NCBI GenBank assembly: GCA_937860285.1
Contig: CALMBS010000070.1
Coordinates: forward strand, 1-10,651
Reading direction: 5' to 3'
DNA: 10,651 nt
From: an uncultured Chloroflexota bacterium
GTDB lineage: Bacteria > Chloroflexota > Dehalococcoidia > UBA2247 > RBG-13-53-26
A program made the translations under genes and the position numbers. Positions 1 to 7,307 of this stretch are shown piece by piece (the stretch's first letter is position 1; each line of letters opens with the position of its first letter). The notes beneath the pieces were generated by a model, which saw only the letters and a list, made by a program, of their open reading frames with translations, did no database searches and was not told the DNA's origin.

Positions 1-803
1 CCTCGGCTACCTTCCTGGGGGTGCCGGCAGCGCTCGGCTTCAACATGGGCCGGGCCCCCATGAGTGATCTGGGGTTCCGCCAGGCCGTGGCCAAGGCCAT
101 CAACTACAGCGAGATCGCCAGCCTGGTCTTCTACGGCTACGGGACCGTTCCCACGGCCGGTTTCGTGCCGTCGACCCACCCCAACTTCAACGAATCGGTT
201 GCCAGCCTGGAGTACAATGCCACGGCGGCCGCCGCGCTGCTGGATTCCCTGGGCATGGTGGACAGCAACGGTGACGGGACGCGTGAAGCCGGTGCCCGGG
301 AGATCATCCTGGACCTCCTGGTGCAGAACACGGCCACCAACATCCGGTGCTCTGAACTGGCCAAGCAGTACCTGGAGGCGGTGGGCATCGGCATCCGCCT
401 GGTCTCCGTCGACAGCTCGACCTGGGTGGCCAGGAAGGACGCCATGGACTACGACCTGGTCTTCTTCCGGGCGACTCCATGGGGGACCCTGACCTATGCC
501 GGGGAGGGCTCCGCCTACTTCGATTCCAGGCGGACCGGTCAGGGCGTGCTGCACAACTTCTCGGTCCAGGAGTACCTGGACACCTGCGATGCCCGCCTCG
601 GCGCGGGCGACGCCGAACAGCAGAGGGCCCTGGACCTTAAGCTGCAGGAGCTGCATGCGGAGTACCTGCCGGGCCTGGCGCTGGTGTGGGTCGACAGCGT
701 GTATCCATATCGCAAGGGTTGGGACAACTGGGTGATCGACCACATATACGGCGGCGTGGTCAACAGCTTCTCGTGGTCCACGGTCTCCAGGAGCGAAACC
801 TAG
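1..803 (+). CDS. Peptide-type ABC transporter substrate-binding protein, C-terminal part (5' end outside window)
   Basis: This is the extracytoplasmic solute receptor of a DppA/OppA/NikA-type importer (SBP family 5). The frame is open from the window edge (first whole codon at base 3) to TAG at 801-803, giving about 266 residues, roughly the C-terminal half of a normal 500-600 residue receptor. Family features include the stretch around 'FRQAVAKAINYSEIA', typical of the segment where these proteins list their reading of lobe II, the 'DSNGDGTREAG' loop, and a late 'YDLVFFRATPWG' segment. The signal peptide or lipobox would lie upstream and cannot be seen. It is followed by two permeases and two ATPases on the same strand, so it is the receptor of that system. 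The ligand (dipeptide, oligopeptide, nickel chelate or another small molecule) cannot be decided from this part. An in-frame GTG at 21 is internal and not the true start. Confidence 0.9.
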   Translation, partial: SATFLGVPAALGFNMGRAPMSDLGFRQAVAKAINYSEIASLVFYGYGTVPTAGFVPSTHPNFNESVASLEYNATAAAALLDSLGMVDSNGDGTREAGAREIILDLLVQNTATNIRCSELAKQYLEAVGIGIRLVSVDSSTWVARKDAMDYDLVFFRATPWGTLTYAGEGSAYFDSRRTGQGVLHNFSVQEYLDTCDARLGAGDAEQQRALDLKLQELHAEYLPGLALVWVDSVYPYRKGWDNWVIDHIYGGVVNSFSWSTVSRSET

Positions 804-809
804 AAGGCC

Positions 810-844
810 CGGGCCGGCGGCGGGCCGACCCCGCCGCCGGCCCG
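810..844 (+). promoter_or_regulatory. Perfect 15-bp GC hairpin between receptor and permease genes
   Basis: Bases 810-824 (CGGGCCGGCGGCGGG) are the exact reverse complement of 830-844, with a 5-base loop (CCGAC). It starts six bases after the receptor stop codon and ends six bases before the first permease ATG. No T-run follows, so it is not a classical intrinsic terminator. In other binding-protein importers, such intercistronic stems stabilise the upstream message or reduce read-through, giving excess receptor over membrane subunits. That role here is inference. Confidence 0.7.
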
Positions 845-850
845 CATTGG

Positions 851-1828
851 ATGGAAAGACACCAGCACCCTGCCGCTGCAGTGGCCAGCAAGGCAGTGAG
901 GTATCTCATTGTCTTGTTCGTCATCATGTCCCTGAACTTCCTCCTCCCCAGGCTCATGCCCGGCGACCCCGTATTGAACATACTGGGCGAGGAGGCCTTC
1001 TACGGCCCCCCGGAGCTGCTCCAGGAGCTGAAGGCGGAGTGGGGCCTGGACGGCCCGCTCCACGAGCAGTACCTGCGCTACCTGGGCAACTACCTGAAGG
1101 GAGACTGGGGGCAATCCTTCCTGTGCATGAGACCGGTGCTTGAGGCCATCAGCCTGCGCCTCGTCTGGACGCTGGTACTGGTCCTGCCGGCCATAGTCCT
1201 CGGCGCCCTGCTGGCGACGGCTGCCGGCGCGCTGGCGGCCTGGCACCGGAAGTCCAGGCTGGACATCGGGCTGTCCGGCGCCTTCCTCTCCCTCTACTCC
1301 CTGCCCCACTACTGGCTGGCCATGGTGATGCTGTTCGTGTTTGGTTTCCTGCTGGGCTGGTTCCCGCTGGGAAAGGTGGCCACAGGCGAGACCTCCGGCC
1401 TGGCCTACGTGCTGGACGTTGCCTGGCACATGGTGCTGCCTGTGACCCTGCTGACTGTCTCCAAGGCAGCGTACGATTTCCTGGTGGTGCGCAACTCGGT
1501 CATCTCCATATTGGGTGAAGACTACGTTCTCATGGCCCAGGCCAAGGGCCTCTCCCAGATGGCGGTCCTCTTCAAGCACTCGCTGAGGAATGCGCTGGCC
1601 CCTCTGGTCACGGTTACCGCCATGCAGTTTGGGGCCGTCCTCTCGGGCACCCTGATGGTGGAGATCGTCTTTTCGTGGCCCGGGATGGGGACCATGATCT
1701 ACGAGGCCATCGGGGCGCGGGACTACCCGGTGCTGCAGGGGGCTTTCTTCATCATAGCCGTCTGCATGCTTGCCGCGAACTTCGTGGCGGACATGGTCTA
1801 TGTGTGGCTGGACCCGAGGACCAGGTAG
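851..1828 (+). CDS. dppB: Peptide-type ABC transporter permease, DppB-like
   Basis: This is the first membrane subunit of the importer, 325 residues, the usual size for DppB/OppB/NikB (BPD_transp_1 family). It has an N-terminal membrane segment at about 17-35 followed by the typical external 'MPGDP' stretch (36-40). The periplasmic region includes 'GLDGPLHEQYLRYLGNYLKGDWGQSF' features (65-90), characteristic of DppB. Further hydrophobic segments lie near 104-124, 140-170, 188-207, 254-275 and 296-320. The EAA loop that contacts the ATPases is at about 224-250 (DYVLMAQAKGLS...HSLRNALAP), followed by 'EIVFSWPGMG' (271-280). The start is uncertain: ATG 851 has no clear Shine-Dalgarno because the hairpin just upstream occupies the space, and in-frame GTG codons at 881 and 896 are alternatives. 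Translation may therefore depend on the hairpin or on coupling to the receptor gene. Confidence 0.93.
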   Translation: MERHQHPAAAVASKAVRYLIVLFVIMSLNFLLPRLMPGDPVLNILGEEAFYGPPELLQELKAEWGLDGPLHEQYLRYLGNYLKGDWGQSFLCMRPVLEAISLRLVWTLVLVLPAIVLGALLATAAGALAAWHRKSRLDIGLSGAFLSLYSLPHYWLAMVMLFVFGFLLGWFPLGKVATGETSGLAYVLDVAWHMVLPVTLLTVSKAAYDFLVVRNSVISILGEDYVLMAQAKGLSQMAVLFKHSLRNALAPLVTVTAMQFGAVLSGTLMVEIVFSWPGMGTMIYEAIGARDYPVLQGAFFIIAVCMLAANFVADMVYVWLDPRTR

Positions 1829-1837
1829 GGGAAAGGC

Positions 1838-2680
1838 ATGGGAAGGCTGCGTCGGATGGTGATGAGGAACAAGGCCAGGGTGCTGGGATTGGCGGTGCTG
1901 TCCGTGTTCGTCCTCTGTGCACTGCTGTCGCCATGCATAGCCCCTCACGATCCCTGGGAGTTTGGCCCTGCTTTCCTCAGGCCCGGCGCGACCAACCTGC
2001 TGGGGACCAACGACGTCGGCCAGGACATCTTCTCCGAGCTGCTCTACGGAGCACGCAACTCCCTGATGGTGGGGTTCGCTGCAGCGCTCCTGTCGGTGTC
2101 CCTGGGCACAGCGGTGGGACTGGTAGCCGGGTTCCGCAAGGGGGTCCTTGACGACCTGCTGATGGGCATCACGGACGTGTTCCTGGTGGTCCCGGTGCTT
2201 CCTCTGGCGATACTGGTCTCGGTCTATCTGGGGCCCAGCATCTGGAACCTGATACTGGTGATCGGCCTGCTATGGTGGCCCAGCACGGCGCGGGTCATCC
2301 GGTCGCAGGTGCTCAGCATCCGCGAGTCCGGCTACGTGGAATCGGCCCGGGCCCTGGGGGCCAGTGACCTCTGGCTGGTGCGACGCCACGTTCTGCCCAA
2401 TGTGGTTCCTCTGGTGATGGCCAAGTTCGTGCTGGCGGTGGCGGGGGCGATGCTGATGGATGCCAGCTTGAGCTTCCTGGGTCTCGGTGATCCTGTTGCC
2501 AAGAGCTGGGGCATGATGCTGCGCTACGCCTTCCTGCGTGGGGGGTTCGTCGGGGGGATGTGGTGGTGGTATGTCCCGCCCGGGCTGGCCATCGGTCTGT
2601 GCATCCTGTCATTGATGCTCATCAGCCTCAGCATAGAGGAGGAATCGGACCCCCGTTTGAAGAGGGCGCTGGAGAGATGA
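1838..2680 (+). CDS. dppC: Peptide-type ABC transporter permease, DppC-like
   Basis: This is the second membrane subunit, 280 residues, typical of DppC/OppC/NikC. A basic N-terminus (MGRLRRMVMRNK) precedes membrane helix 1 (about 15-33). The family motif 'LLGTNDVGQDIFSELLYGARNSL' is at about 54-76, a close match to the usual LGTDxxGRD...RLLYGAR block. The EAA loop is at 166-189 (YVESARALGASD...RRHVLPNV), followed by 'SFLGLGDPVAKSWGMML' (212-228). Five or six hydrophobic segments are visible. The gene starts nine bases after dppB with an AAAGG ribosome-binding site, and its stop TGA overlaps the ATG of the next gene (ATGA), which suggests translational coupling. The DppB/DppC heterodimer forms the inner-membrane channel. 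Confidence 0.94.
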   Translation: MGRLRRMVMRNKARVLGLAVLSVFVLCALLSPCIAPHDPWEFGPAFLRPGATNLLGTNDVGQDIFSELLYGARNSLMVGFAAALLSVSLGTAVGLVAGFRKGVLDDLLMGITDVFLVVPVLPLAILVSVYLGPSIWNLILVIGLLWWPSTARVIRSQVLSIRESGYVESARALGASDLWLVRRHVLPNVVPLVMAKFVLAVAGAMLMDASLSFLGLGDPVAKSWGMMLRYAFLRGGFVGGMWWWYVPPGLAIGLCILSLMLISLSIEEESDPRLKRALER

Positions 2681-3690
2681 CAGAGCTGCTCACGGTGAGC
2701 GACCTCAGTGTGGTCTTCGACACGCCGGCCGGCCGCGTCTACGCCAACCGCAGCATCAATCTATCGGTCAACGAGAACGAGGCGGTAGGGGTGATGGGTG
2801 AGAGCGGGTGCGGCAAGACGGTCCTCTTCCTGTCGTTGCTGCGCCTGCAGCAGCCCGGCCGGATTGTCCGCGGGTCCGTCATCTTCGACGGCCATGATCT
2901 GGCCAGACTGAGTGCCAGCCAGATGCAGTGGGTGAGGGGCAGGCAGATGGCGCTGGTGCCCCAGGACCACTCCACCGCCCTGAATCCGGCTTTCACGGTC
3001 GGCCAGCAGCTCGACGAGGCTCTGCTGATACGAGACAGGGGAGGAGGGTTGTGGCGGACGTTGCCGGTCGGCCGCTGGGCCGGAGGCAGCCAGGCGCGTC
3101 GGGAGGAGATCAGGTCAGTACTCGATGAACTCGCCATGGGCGAGCTGGTGGACACCGCGAGGCTGCTGGGCAGGTATCCCCACCAGCTGTCGGGCGGCAT
3201 CAGGCAGAGGGTACTCATCGCCATGGCCCTGCTGGGCCGGCCCAGGTTGCTGGTGGCTGATGAGCCGACCACGGCTCTGGACCGGGCCAGCCGGGCGCAG
3301 ACGCTGGAGGTGCTCAGCGCGCTTCGGGGACGGATGGCGATGGTGGTCATCAGCCATGATCTGGACGCCATCCGCCGCACCTGTGACCGGGTGGCCGTCA
3401 TGTACGCCGGGCGAGTGATTGAGACCGGGCCGATGGACTCGGTATTCGGCCATCCCAGCCATCCTTACACCTCGCTCCTGCTGTCCTGCCAGAAGCTGAC
3501 CCGCGGTCAGCGCCTCCCTGCCGTGGGCGGCGATGTCCTGAACCTGATGGACTTCCCGCCGGGCTGCAGCTTCCACCCCCGCTGTCCCCGGGCCATGCCC
3601 GTCTGCTCCCGGTTGGAGCCGGCTGAGTCCCACGCCGGCAGCTCAATGGTGGCCTGCCACCTGTACGCGACGGGAGAGAAGACGTGCTAG
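2677..3690 (+). CDS. dppD: Peptide-type ABC transporter ATPase, DppD-like
   Basis: This is the first ATP-hydrolysing subunit, 337 residues. It has Walker A GESGCGKT (41-48), Q-loop glutamine 96 (VPQD), signature LSGGI (171-175) followed by RQR, Walker B LLVADE (191-196) with catalytic Glu196, and H-loop His227 (ISHD). The signature ends in Ile rather than the usual Gln or Met. The C-terminal oligopeptide/dipeptide domain has 'HPYTSLLLS' and four cysteines (297, 303, 310, 327) in the spacing known from DppD/OppD proteins that bind a [4Fe-4S] cluster. A slightly long, Gly/Arg-rich stretch (119-142) sits in the helical domain before the signature. The start ATG 2677 overlaps the dppC stop by four bases with GGAGAG close upstream. 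The frame is open farther upstream, but that part lies inside dppC and is not likely coding. Confidence 0.94.
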   Translation: MTELLTVSDLSVVFDTPAGRVYANRSINLSVNENEAVGVMGESGCGKTVLFLSLLRLQQPGRIVRGSVIFDGHDLARLSASQMQWVRGRQMALVPQDHSTALNPAFTVGQQLDEALLIRDRGGGLWRTLPVGRWAGGSQARREEIRSVLDELAMGELVDTARLLGRYPHQLSGGIRQRVLIAMALLGRPRLLVADEPTTALDRASRAQTLEVLSALRGRMAMVVISHDLDAIRRTCDRVAVMYAGRVIETGPMDSVFGHPSHPYTSLLLSCQKLTRGQRLPAVGGDVLNLMDFPPGCSFHPRCPRAMPVCSRLEPAESHAGSSMVACHLYATGEKTC

Positions 3691-4637
3691 AGGTCCTGGG
3701 CCTGAAGAAGCACTTCCGGATCAGGCACAGCCCGCTGGCGCGCCTGAGAGGGCACCGCGATCACATAGTGAGGGCGGTGGATGGGGTTACCCTGAGGATA
3801 GCGGAGGGTGAGGTCCTTGGTCTGGTGGGCGAGAGCGGCTGCGGCAAGACGACGCTGGCCAAGACCATTCTGCGGTTGCACCTGCCGACTGCTGGAGACG
3901 TGCTGTTCCGGGGGCAGAGCGTCTTTGGCATGCGGCAGGAAGAGCTGAAAGCCCTGCGGCGAGAGATACAGGTCATCTTCCAGGACTCGAACTCGACCCT
4001 TGATCCCCGCATGGATGCCCGGCGCGTGCTTGAAGAACCCCTGCTGCTGCACCATGCTGGCAGCAAGCTCGAGCGCGACCGCCGGATTGCCTCCATGATG
4101 GACAGGGTGAAGCTCTCGCCAGCTTTCCTGCGCCGCCATCCCGCCGAGCTCTCCGGGGGTCAGCGGCAGCGGCTGTCGATGGCGAGGGCCCTCCTTGTCC
4201 AGCCGCACCTGATGATAGCCGACGAACCCCTGGCCGGGCTTGACCCCGTGGTGAGCCTGCAGTTGCTGGACCTCATGCTGTCCCTTCAGCGGGAGATGGG
4301 CCTCACCTACCTCTTCATTTCGCACGACCTGGGCGCGATTGCCTATGCCAGTGATCGCGTGGCAGTCATGTACCGTGGCAGAATCGTGGAGATCGTCGGC
4401 GGAGACCGCTTTGAATCGGGGGCACGGCATCCATATACCAGGTTCCTGCAATCACCGCAGCGGCTTCGGACGGAGAACGAGATCGACGGCGGCGTTCACA
4501 TGGACCACCCGGAGGCGGAAGCCGGGTGCGTCTTCCTCCGGAGTTGCCCCAACAGGGAGGGCCCATGCTTCGAAGCGTCTCCCGCGCTGCGCGAAGTGGC
4601 GCCCGGACACTGGGTGGCCTGTCACCTGCTCGACTAG
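3684..4637 (+). CDS. dppF: Peptide-type ABC transporter ATPase, DppF-like
   Basis: This is the second ATPase, 317 residues, pairing with the DppD-like protein on the cytoplasmic side. It has Walker A GESGCGKT (49-56), Q-loop Gln100 (VIFQD), canonical signature LSGGQ (156-160), Walker B LMIADE (176-181), and H-loop His214 (FISHD). The 'NSTLDPRM' and 'HPYTRFL' segments are typical of DppF/OppF. C-terminal cysteines 282, 288, 295 and 313 repeat the cluster-binding pattern of its partner. The start is GTG 3684, overlapping the dppD stop by seven bases, with GGGAGAG about eight bases upstream. It is the last gene of the operon; the convergent nadC gene ends only 25 bases after its stop, and no convincing terminator lies in that gap. 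Confidence 0.94.
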   Translation: MLEVLGLKKHFRIRHSPLARLRGHRDHIVRAVDGVTLRIAEGEVLGLVGESGCGKTTLAKTILRLHLPTAGDVLFRGQSVFGMRQEELKALRREIQVIFQDSNSTLDPRMDARRVLEEPLLLHHAGSKLERDRRIASMMDRVKLSPAFLRRHPAELSGGQRQRLSMARALLVQPHLMIADEPLAGLDPVVSLQLLDLMLSLQREMGLTYLFISHDLGAIAYASDRVAVMYRGRIVEIVGGDRFESGARHPYTRFLQSPQRLRTENEIDGGVHMDHPEAEAGCVFLRSCPNREGPCFEASPALREVAPGHWVACHLLD

Positions 4638-4662
4638 AGACGGCGCGGCTGGTCCACGCGAG

Positions 4663-5529
4663 TCATCCCTGGCGGGACGGCTCTACCTCCAGGCTGATGT
4701 CCAGGGCCTTCACCGAGTGGGTCAGGGCGCCGACCGATATCAGGTCTACCCCGGTCTCCGCCACCGCCTTCACGCTGTCCAGGGTCACGCCTCCGGAGGC
4801 CTCGATCAGCACACGGCCGCCGATGGCCCTGACCGCCCGGCGCATGTCCTCCAGGCCCATGTTGTCCAGCATGACGATGTCGGTTCCGGCCTCGACGGCC
4901 TCCAGGGCCTCCTCTACCGAGGTCACCTCGACCTCCACCTTGAGCGTGTGGGGCGCCTTTGTCCGGGCCAGCTCGACGGCGTCCCTGATGCCCAGGCCCG
5001 CCGCCCGCAGGGCCGCCAGGTGGTTGTCCTTGATCAGGATGCCGTCGCCCAGATGGCCGCGGTGGTTCTGGCCGCCGCCGGCCCTGACGGCGTACTTCTC
5101 CAGGAGGCGCAATCCCGGCGTCGTCTTGCGGGTGTCCACCACCCGGGCCTTCGTGCCCTGAACGGCCTCAACGTAGCGGTTTGTCTCCGTGGCGATGCCG
5201 CTCAGGCGCTGCAGGAAATTGAGGGCCACCCTCTCTCCCCGCAGGATGCCGGAAACCCTCCCATCGACGGTGGCGATCCGGGTCCCGGGCTGCAGCCTGT
5301 CTCCGTCGGCCAGCAGCGCCCCGAACCTGAGTGAGGAGTCCACCATGGTGAACACCAGGTGCGCCACTTCAATACCGGCCAGGACCCCGGGCGACCTGGC
5401 GATCAGCGAGGCGCGGCCTTCGGCATCGGCCGGTATCAGCGCCTGGGTGGTCACGTCGCCCCACGCCGAGTCCTCGGCCAGGGCACGGTTGACCGTCTCC
5501 TCGACCCAGTGCTGCCAGCCTGTCTCCAC
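4663..5529 (-). CDS. nadC: Nicotinate-nucleotide pyrophosphorylase (carboxylating), quinolinate phosphoribosyltransferase
   Basis: The enzyme (EC 2.4.2.19) converts quinolinate and PRPP to nicotinate mononucleotide, CO2 and pyrophosphate in de novo NAD synthesis; cytosolic. The 288-residue product has the full set of family motifs: ALNFLQRLSGIAT (102-114), DTRKTTPGLR (132-141), AGGGQNHR (150-157), LIKDNH (165-170), acidic Glu201 and Asp222 (VMLDN), EASGG (243-247) and ISVGALTHS (264-272). These cover the basic quinolinate/PRPP-binding residues and the metal-binding acids known in the family. The length is normal. It begins with GTG (5529-5527) three bases after the nadB stop, with AAGAAGG seven to ten bases upstream inside the end of nadB, so it is co-transcribed and probably translationally coupled with nadB. 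Confidence 0.97.
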   Translation of the reverse strand: METGWQHWVEETVNRALAEDSAWGDVTTQALIPADAEGRASLIARSPGVLAGIEVAHLVFTMVDSSLRFGALLADGDRLQPGTRIATVDGRVSGILRGERVALNFLQRLSGIATETNRYVEAVQGTKARVVDTRKTTPGLRLLEKYAVRAGGGQNHRGHLGDGILIKDNHLAALRAAGLGIRDAVELARTKAPHTLKVEVEVTSVEEALEAVEAGTDIVMLDNMGLEDMRRAVRAIGGRVLIEASGGVTLDSVKAVAETGVDLISVGALTHSVKALDISLEVEPSRQG

Positions 5530-5532
5530 CGC

Positions 5533-7068
5533 TCAGCCCTTCTTAAGCACGACGTGCTTGACCCAGTCCGGCGACGTCTCGGGGAAGTCGGTGCGGAAGT
5601 GGGCCCCGCGGCTCTCCTGGCGGATGAGGGCTGCCTCGGCCACCAGCCGGGCGGTGAGCACCAGGCTGTTCAGCTCGTACGAGCTGCGGTCGACCGGCTT
5701 CTCCAGGCATTTCTCCCAGCTGGCGATGGCGTTGGCGGCCTGGTCCAGGGTGTCTCCCCCGCGTATGATGCCCACGTTCTCCCACATCAGCGTCTGGAGC
5801 GCGGTGGACCCGGCCAGCGGTACCGGCGGGACATCCCGCCGGGGGAGGCCGCAGTGGACCAGCTCGCCCACCCCGGGCCCGTCCTCGCTGAACTTGTCGA
5901 TGTCCCTCTCCACCACCCGCTTGGCGAAGACCAGCACCTCCAGCAGGGAGTTGCTGGCCAGCCGGTTCGCGCCGTGCAGGCCGGTGCAGGCCGTCTCGCC
6001 CACGGCGAACAGCCCCTTGATGTTGGTTTCCCCCCAGGAGTTGGTCTTGACGCCGCCCATCATGTAGTGGGCCGCCGGGGCCACGGGGATTTGCCCTTTC
6101 GTAATGTCCAGCCCGTGATCCAGGCAGAAGCGGTATATGTGCGGGAACCGGGTGGTGATGACGCGCGGTGCCAGGTGTGTTATGTCAAGAAATACCCGGT
6201 CGCTGCCGGTCTTCTGCATCTCGTAGAGCATGCTGCGGGTCACCACGTCCCGGGGGGCCAGCTCCTTCTCGGGGGAGTAGTCCGGCATGAAGCGGTAGCC
6301 CTCCACGTTGCGCAGCAGTCCGCCTTCACCCCTCACCGCCTCGGAGATCAGGAACGGATGGACCCCGGGGAGCCTTATGGCGGTGGGGTGGAACTGGATG
6401 AACTCCATGTCCATGATCTCCGCCCCGGCCTGGAAGGCCAGCGCGACCCCGTCGCCGGTGGCCACCTCCGAGTTGGTGGTGTACTTGAAGAGGCGCCCCC
6501 CGCCGCCGGTGGCCAGCACCAGCTGCTGGCAGGGGAACTCCTCCATCGACCCGGTCCGGGCATCGAGGGCCCGCACCCCCTTCACCTCCCCGTCCTCCAC
6601 CACTATCTGCGTCGCCAGGCATTGCTCCAGGACCTCGATGCGGGACTGCCGCACTTTGCGTCCCAGGGTCACCTCTATGTGCTCCCCGGTGGCGTCGCCG
6701 CCGGCGTGGAGGATGCGCGGCATGGCATGGGCCGCCTCCCTGGCCAGGGCCACCTCTCCGTCGATGGTGTCGAAGGGGACCCCCAGCTCGATGAGGTCGG
6801 CGATGCGGTCGGCGGCCTCGGTGACCAGGATGCGTACCGTATCCCTGTTGGACAGGCCGGCCCCGGCTACCACGGTGTCCCAGAAGTGGAGGTCCGGCGT
6901 GTCTCCCTCGCCGATGGCGGCGGCGATGCCTCCCTGGGCGTGCTTGGTGTTGCAGTCGTCGATGCTGCCCTTGGTGAGGATGAGGGCGGTGCCGCGGCGC
7001 TGGGCCAGCAGCGCGGTGTAGAGCCCGGCAATGCCGCTGCCGATGATCACATAGTCGTAGGTGCGCAT
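5533..7068 (-). CDS. nadB: L-aspartate oxidase
   Basis: This FAD enzyme (EC 1.4.3.16) oxidises L-aspartate to iminoaspartate, the first step of the aspartate route to quinolinate; it can use O2 or fumarate as acceptor in known members. The product is 511 residues, slightly shorter than the 530-540 of many homologues. Visible features are the dinucleotide-binding GSGIAG (10-15), HAQGGIAA (43-50), ATGGGGRLF (186-194), FHPTA with His227, the flexible-loop RDVVTR with Arg273, HYMMGG with His334, GETACTGLHGANRLASNSLLE (357-377, with Arg368) and the late RQESRGAHFR (483-492). These match the succinate dehydrogenase/fumarate reductase flavoprotein fold and the substrate-binding residues of NadB. ATG 7068 was chosen because the FAD motif begins nine residues later; the frame is open to 7140 but the extra residues are not family-like. 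GGAG lies 12 bases upstream, a somewhat long spacing. Confidence 0.97.
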   Translation of the reverse strand: MRTYDYVIIGSGIAGLYTALLAQRRGTALILTKGSIDDCNTKHAQGGIAAAIGEGDTPDLHFWDTVVAGAGLSNRDTVRILVTEAADRIADLIELGVPFDTIDGEVALAREAAHAMPRILHAGGDATGEHIEVTLGRKVRQSRIEVLEQCLATQIVVEDGEVKGVRALDARTGSMEEFPCQQLVLATGGGGRLFKYTTNSEVATGDGVALAFQAGAEIMDMEFIQFHPTAIRLPGVHPFLISEAVRGEGGLLRNVEGYRFMPDYSPEKELAPRDVVTRSMLYEMQKTGSDRVFLDITHLAPRVITTRFPHIYRFCLDHGLDITKGQIPVAPAAHYMMGGVKTNSWGETNIKGLFAVGETACTGLHGANRLASNSLLEVLVFAKRVVERDIDKFSEDGPGVGELVHCGLPRRDVPPVPLAGSTALQTLMWENVGIIRGGDTLDQAANAIASWEKCLEKPVDRSSYELNSLVLTARLVAEAALIRQESRGAHFRTDFPETSPDWVKHVVLKKG

Positions 7069-7111
7069 CGAGGCCAGAAGCTCCTTTCCCGGGGTCCGGG
7101 TGATGGCTAAG

Positions 7112-7140
7112 AGCGTATCACAACGCGCTGGTGGTGGCAA
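7112..7140 (-). promoter_or_regulatory. Candidate sigma70 promoter for nadBC
   Basis: On the minus strand TTGCCA (7140-7135, five of six with TTGACA) is followed by a 17-base spacer and TACGCT (7117-7112, weak -10). Predicted transcription would begin near 7105, about 37 bases before the nadB ATG. The -10 match is poor, so this is only a candidate. Confidence 0.35.
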
Positions 7141-7180
7141 ACGTCAGGGGCGGCGCTGCGGACGGAGCGGCGATAGGGGG

Positions 7181-7209
7181 TTGACGGAGGTGGTCCGGGG
7201 TCTTACCAT
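7181..7209 (+). promoter_or_regulatory. Candidate sigma70 promoter for the alpha/beta hydrolase gene
   Basis: TTGACG (7181-7186), a 17-base spacer and TACCAT (7204-7209) form a good sigma70-type promoter. Transcription would start near 7216, leaving a leader of about 90 bases before the ATG at 7308. The position fits a separate transcript for the hydrolase, divergent from nadB. Confidence 0.5.
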
Positions 7210-7265
7210 TCGTCTTGGGTGTGAGTATCAGCGTGGGACTAGGTCGTTCACGCGATATCACCCGG

Positions 7266-7292
7266 CCACGGACGCGGGCCAGTAGTCCGTGG
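7266..7292 (+). promoter_or_regulatory. 8-bp hairpin in the hydrolase leader, abutting its ribosome-binding site
   Basis: CCACGGAC (7266-7273) pairs perfectly with GTCCGTGG (7285-7292) around an 11-base loop. The 3' arm runs directly into the purine-rich ribosome-binding region that precedes the ATG at 7308, so the stem could affect ribosome access. Function is inference. Confidence 0.4.
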
Positions 7293-7307
7293 AGAAAGGG
7301 GGGGACC

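Noticed and set aside
800..1948. A 382-codon open frame on the minus strand
   Set aside because: It is antisense to the dppB-like permease, with a Gln/His/Gly/Arg-rich composition and no motif; a shadow of the real gene.
4638..4662. Possible terminator between convergent dppF and nadC
   Set aside because: Only a 4-bp CGCG/CGCG pairing can be drawn and there is no T-run; not enough to call.
5359..7110. A 583-codon open frame on the plus strand
   Set aside because: It lies antisense to nadB and nadC, whose family motifs are complete; its predicted protein is low-complexity (Gly/His/Leu/Val/Gln) with no recognisable family, typical of antisense frames in GC-rich DNA.
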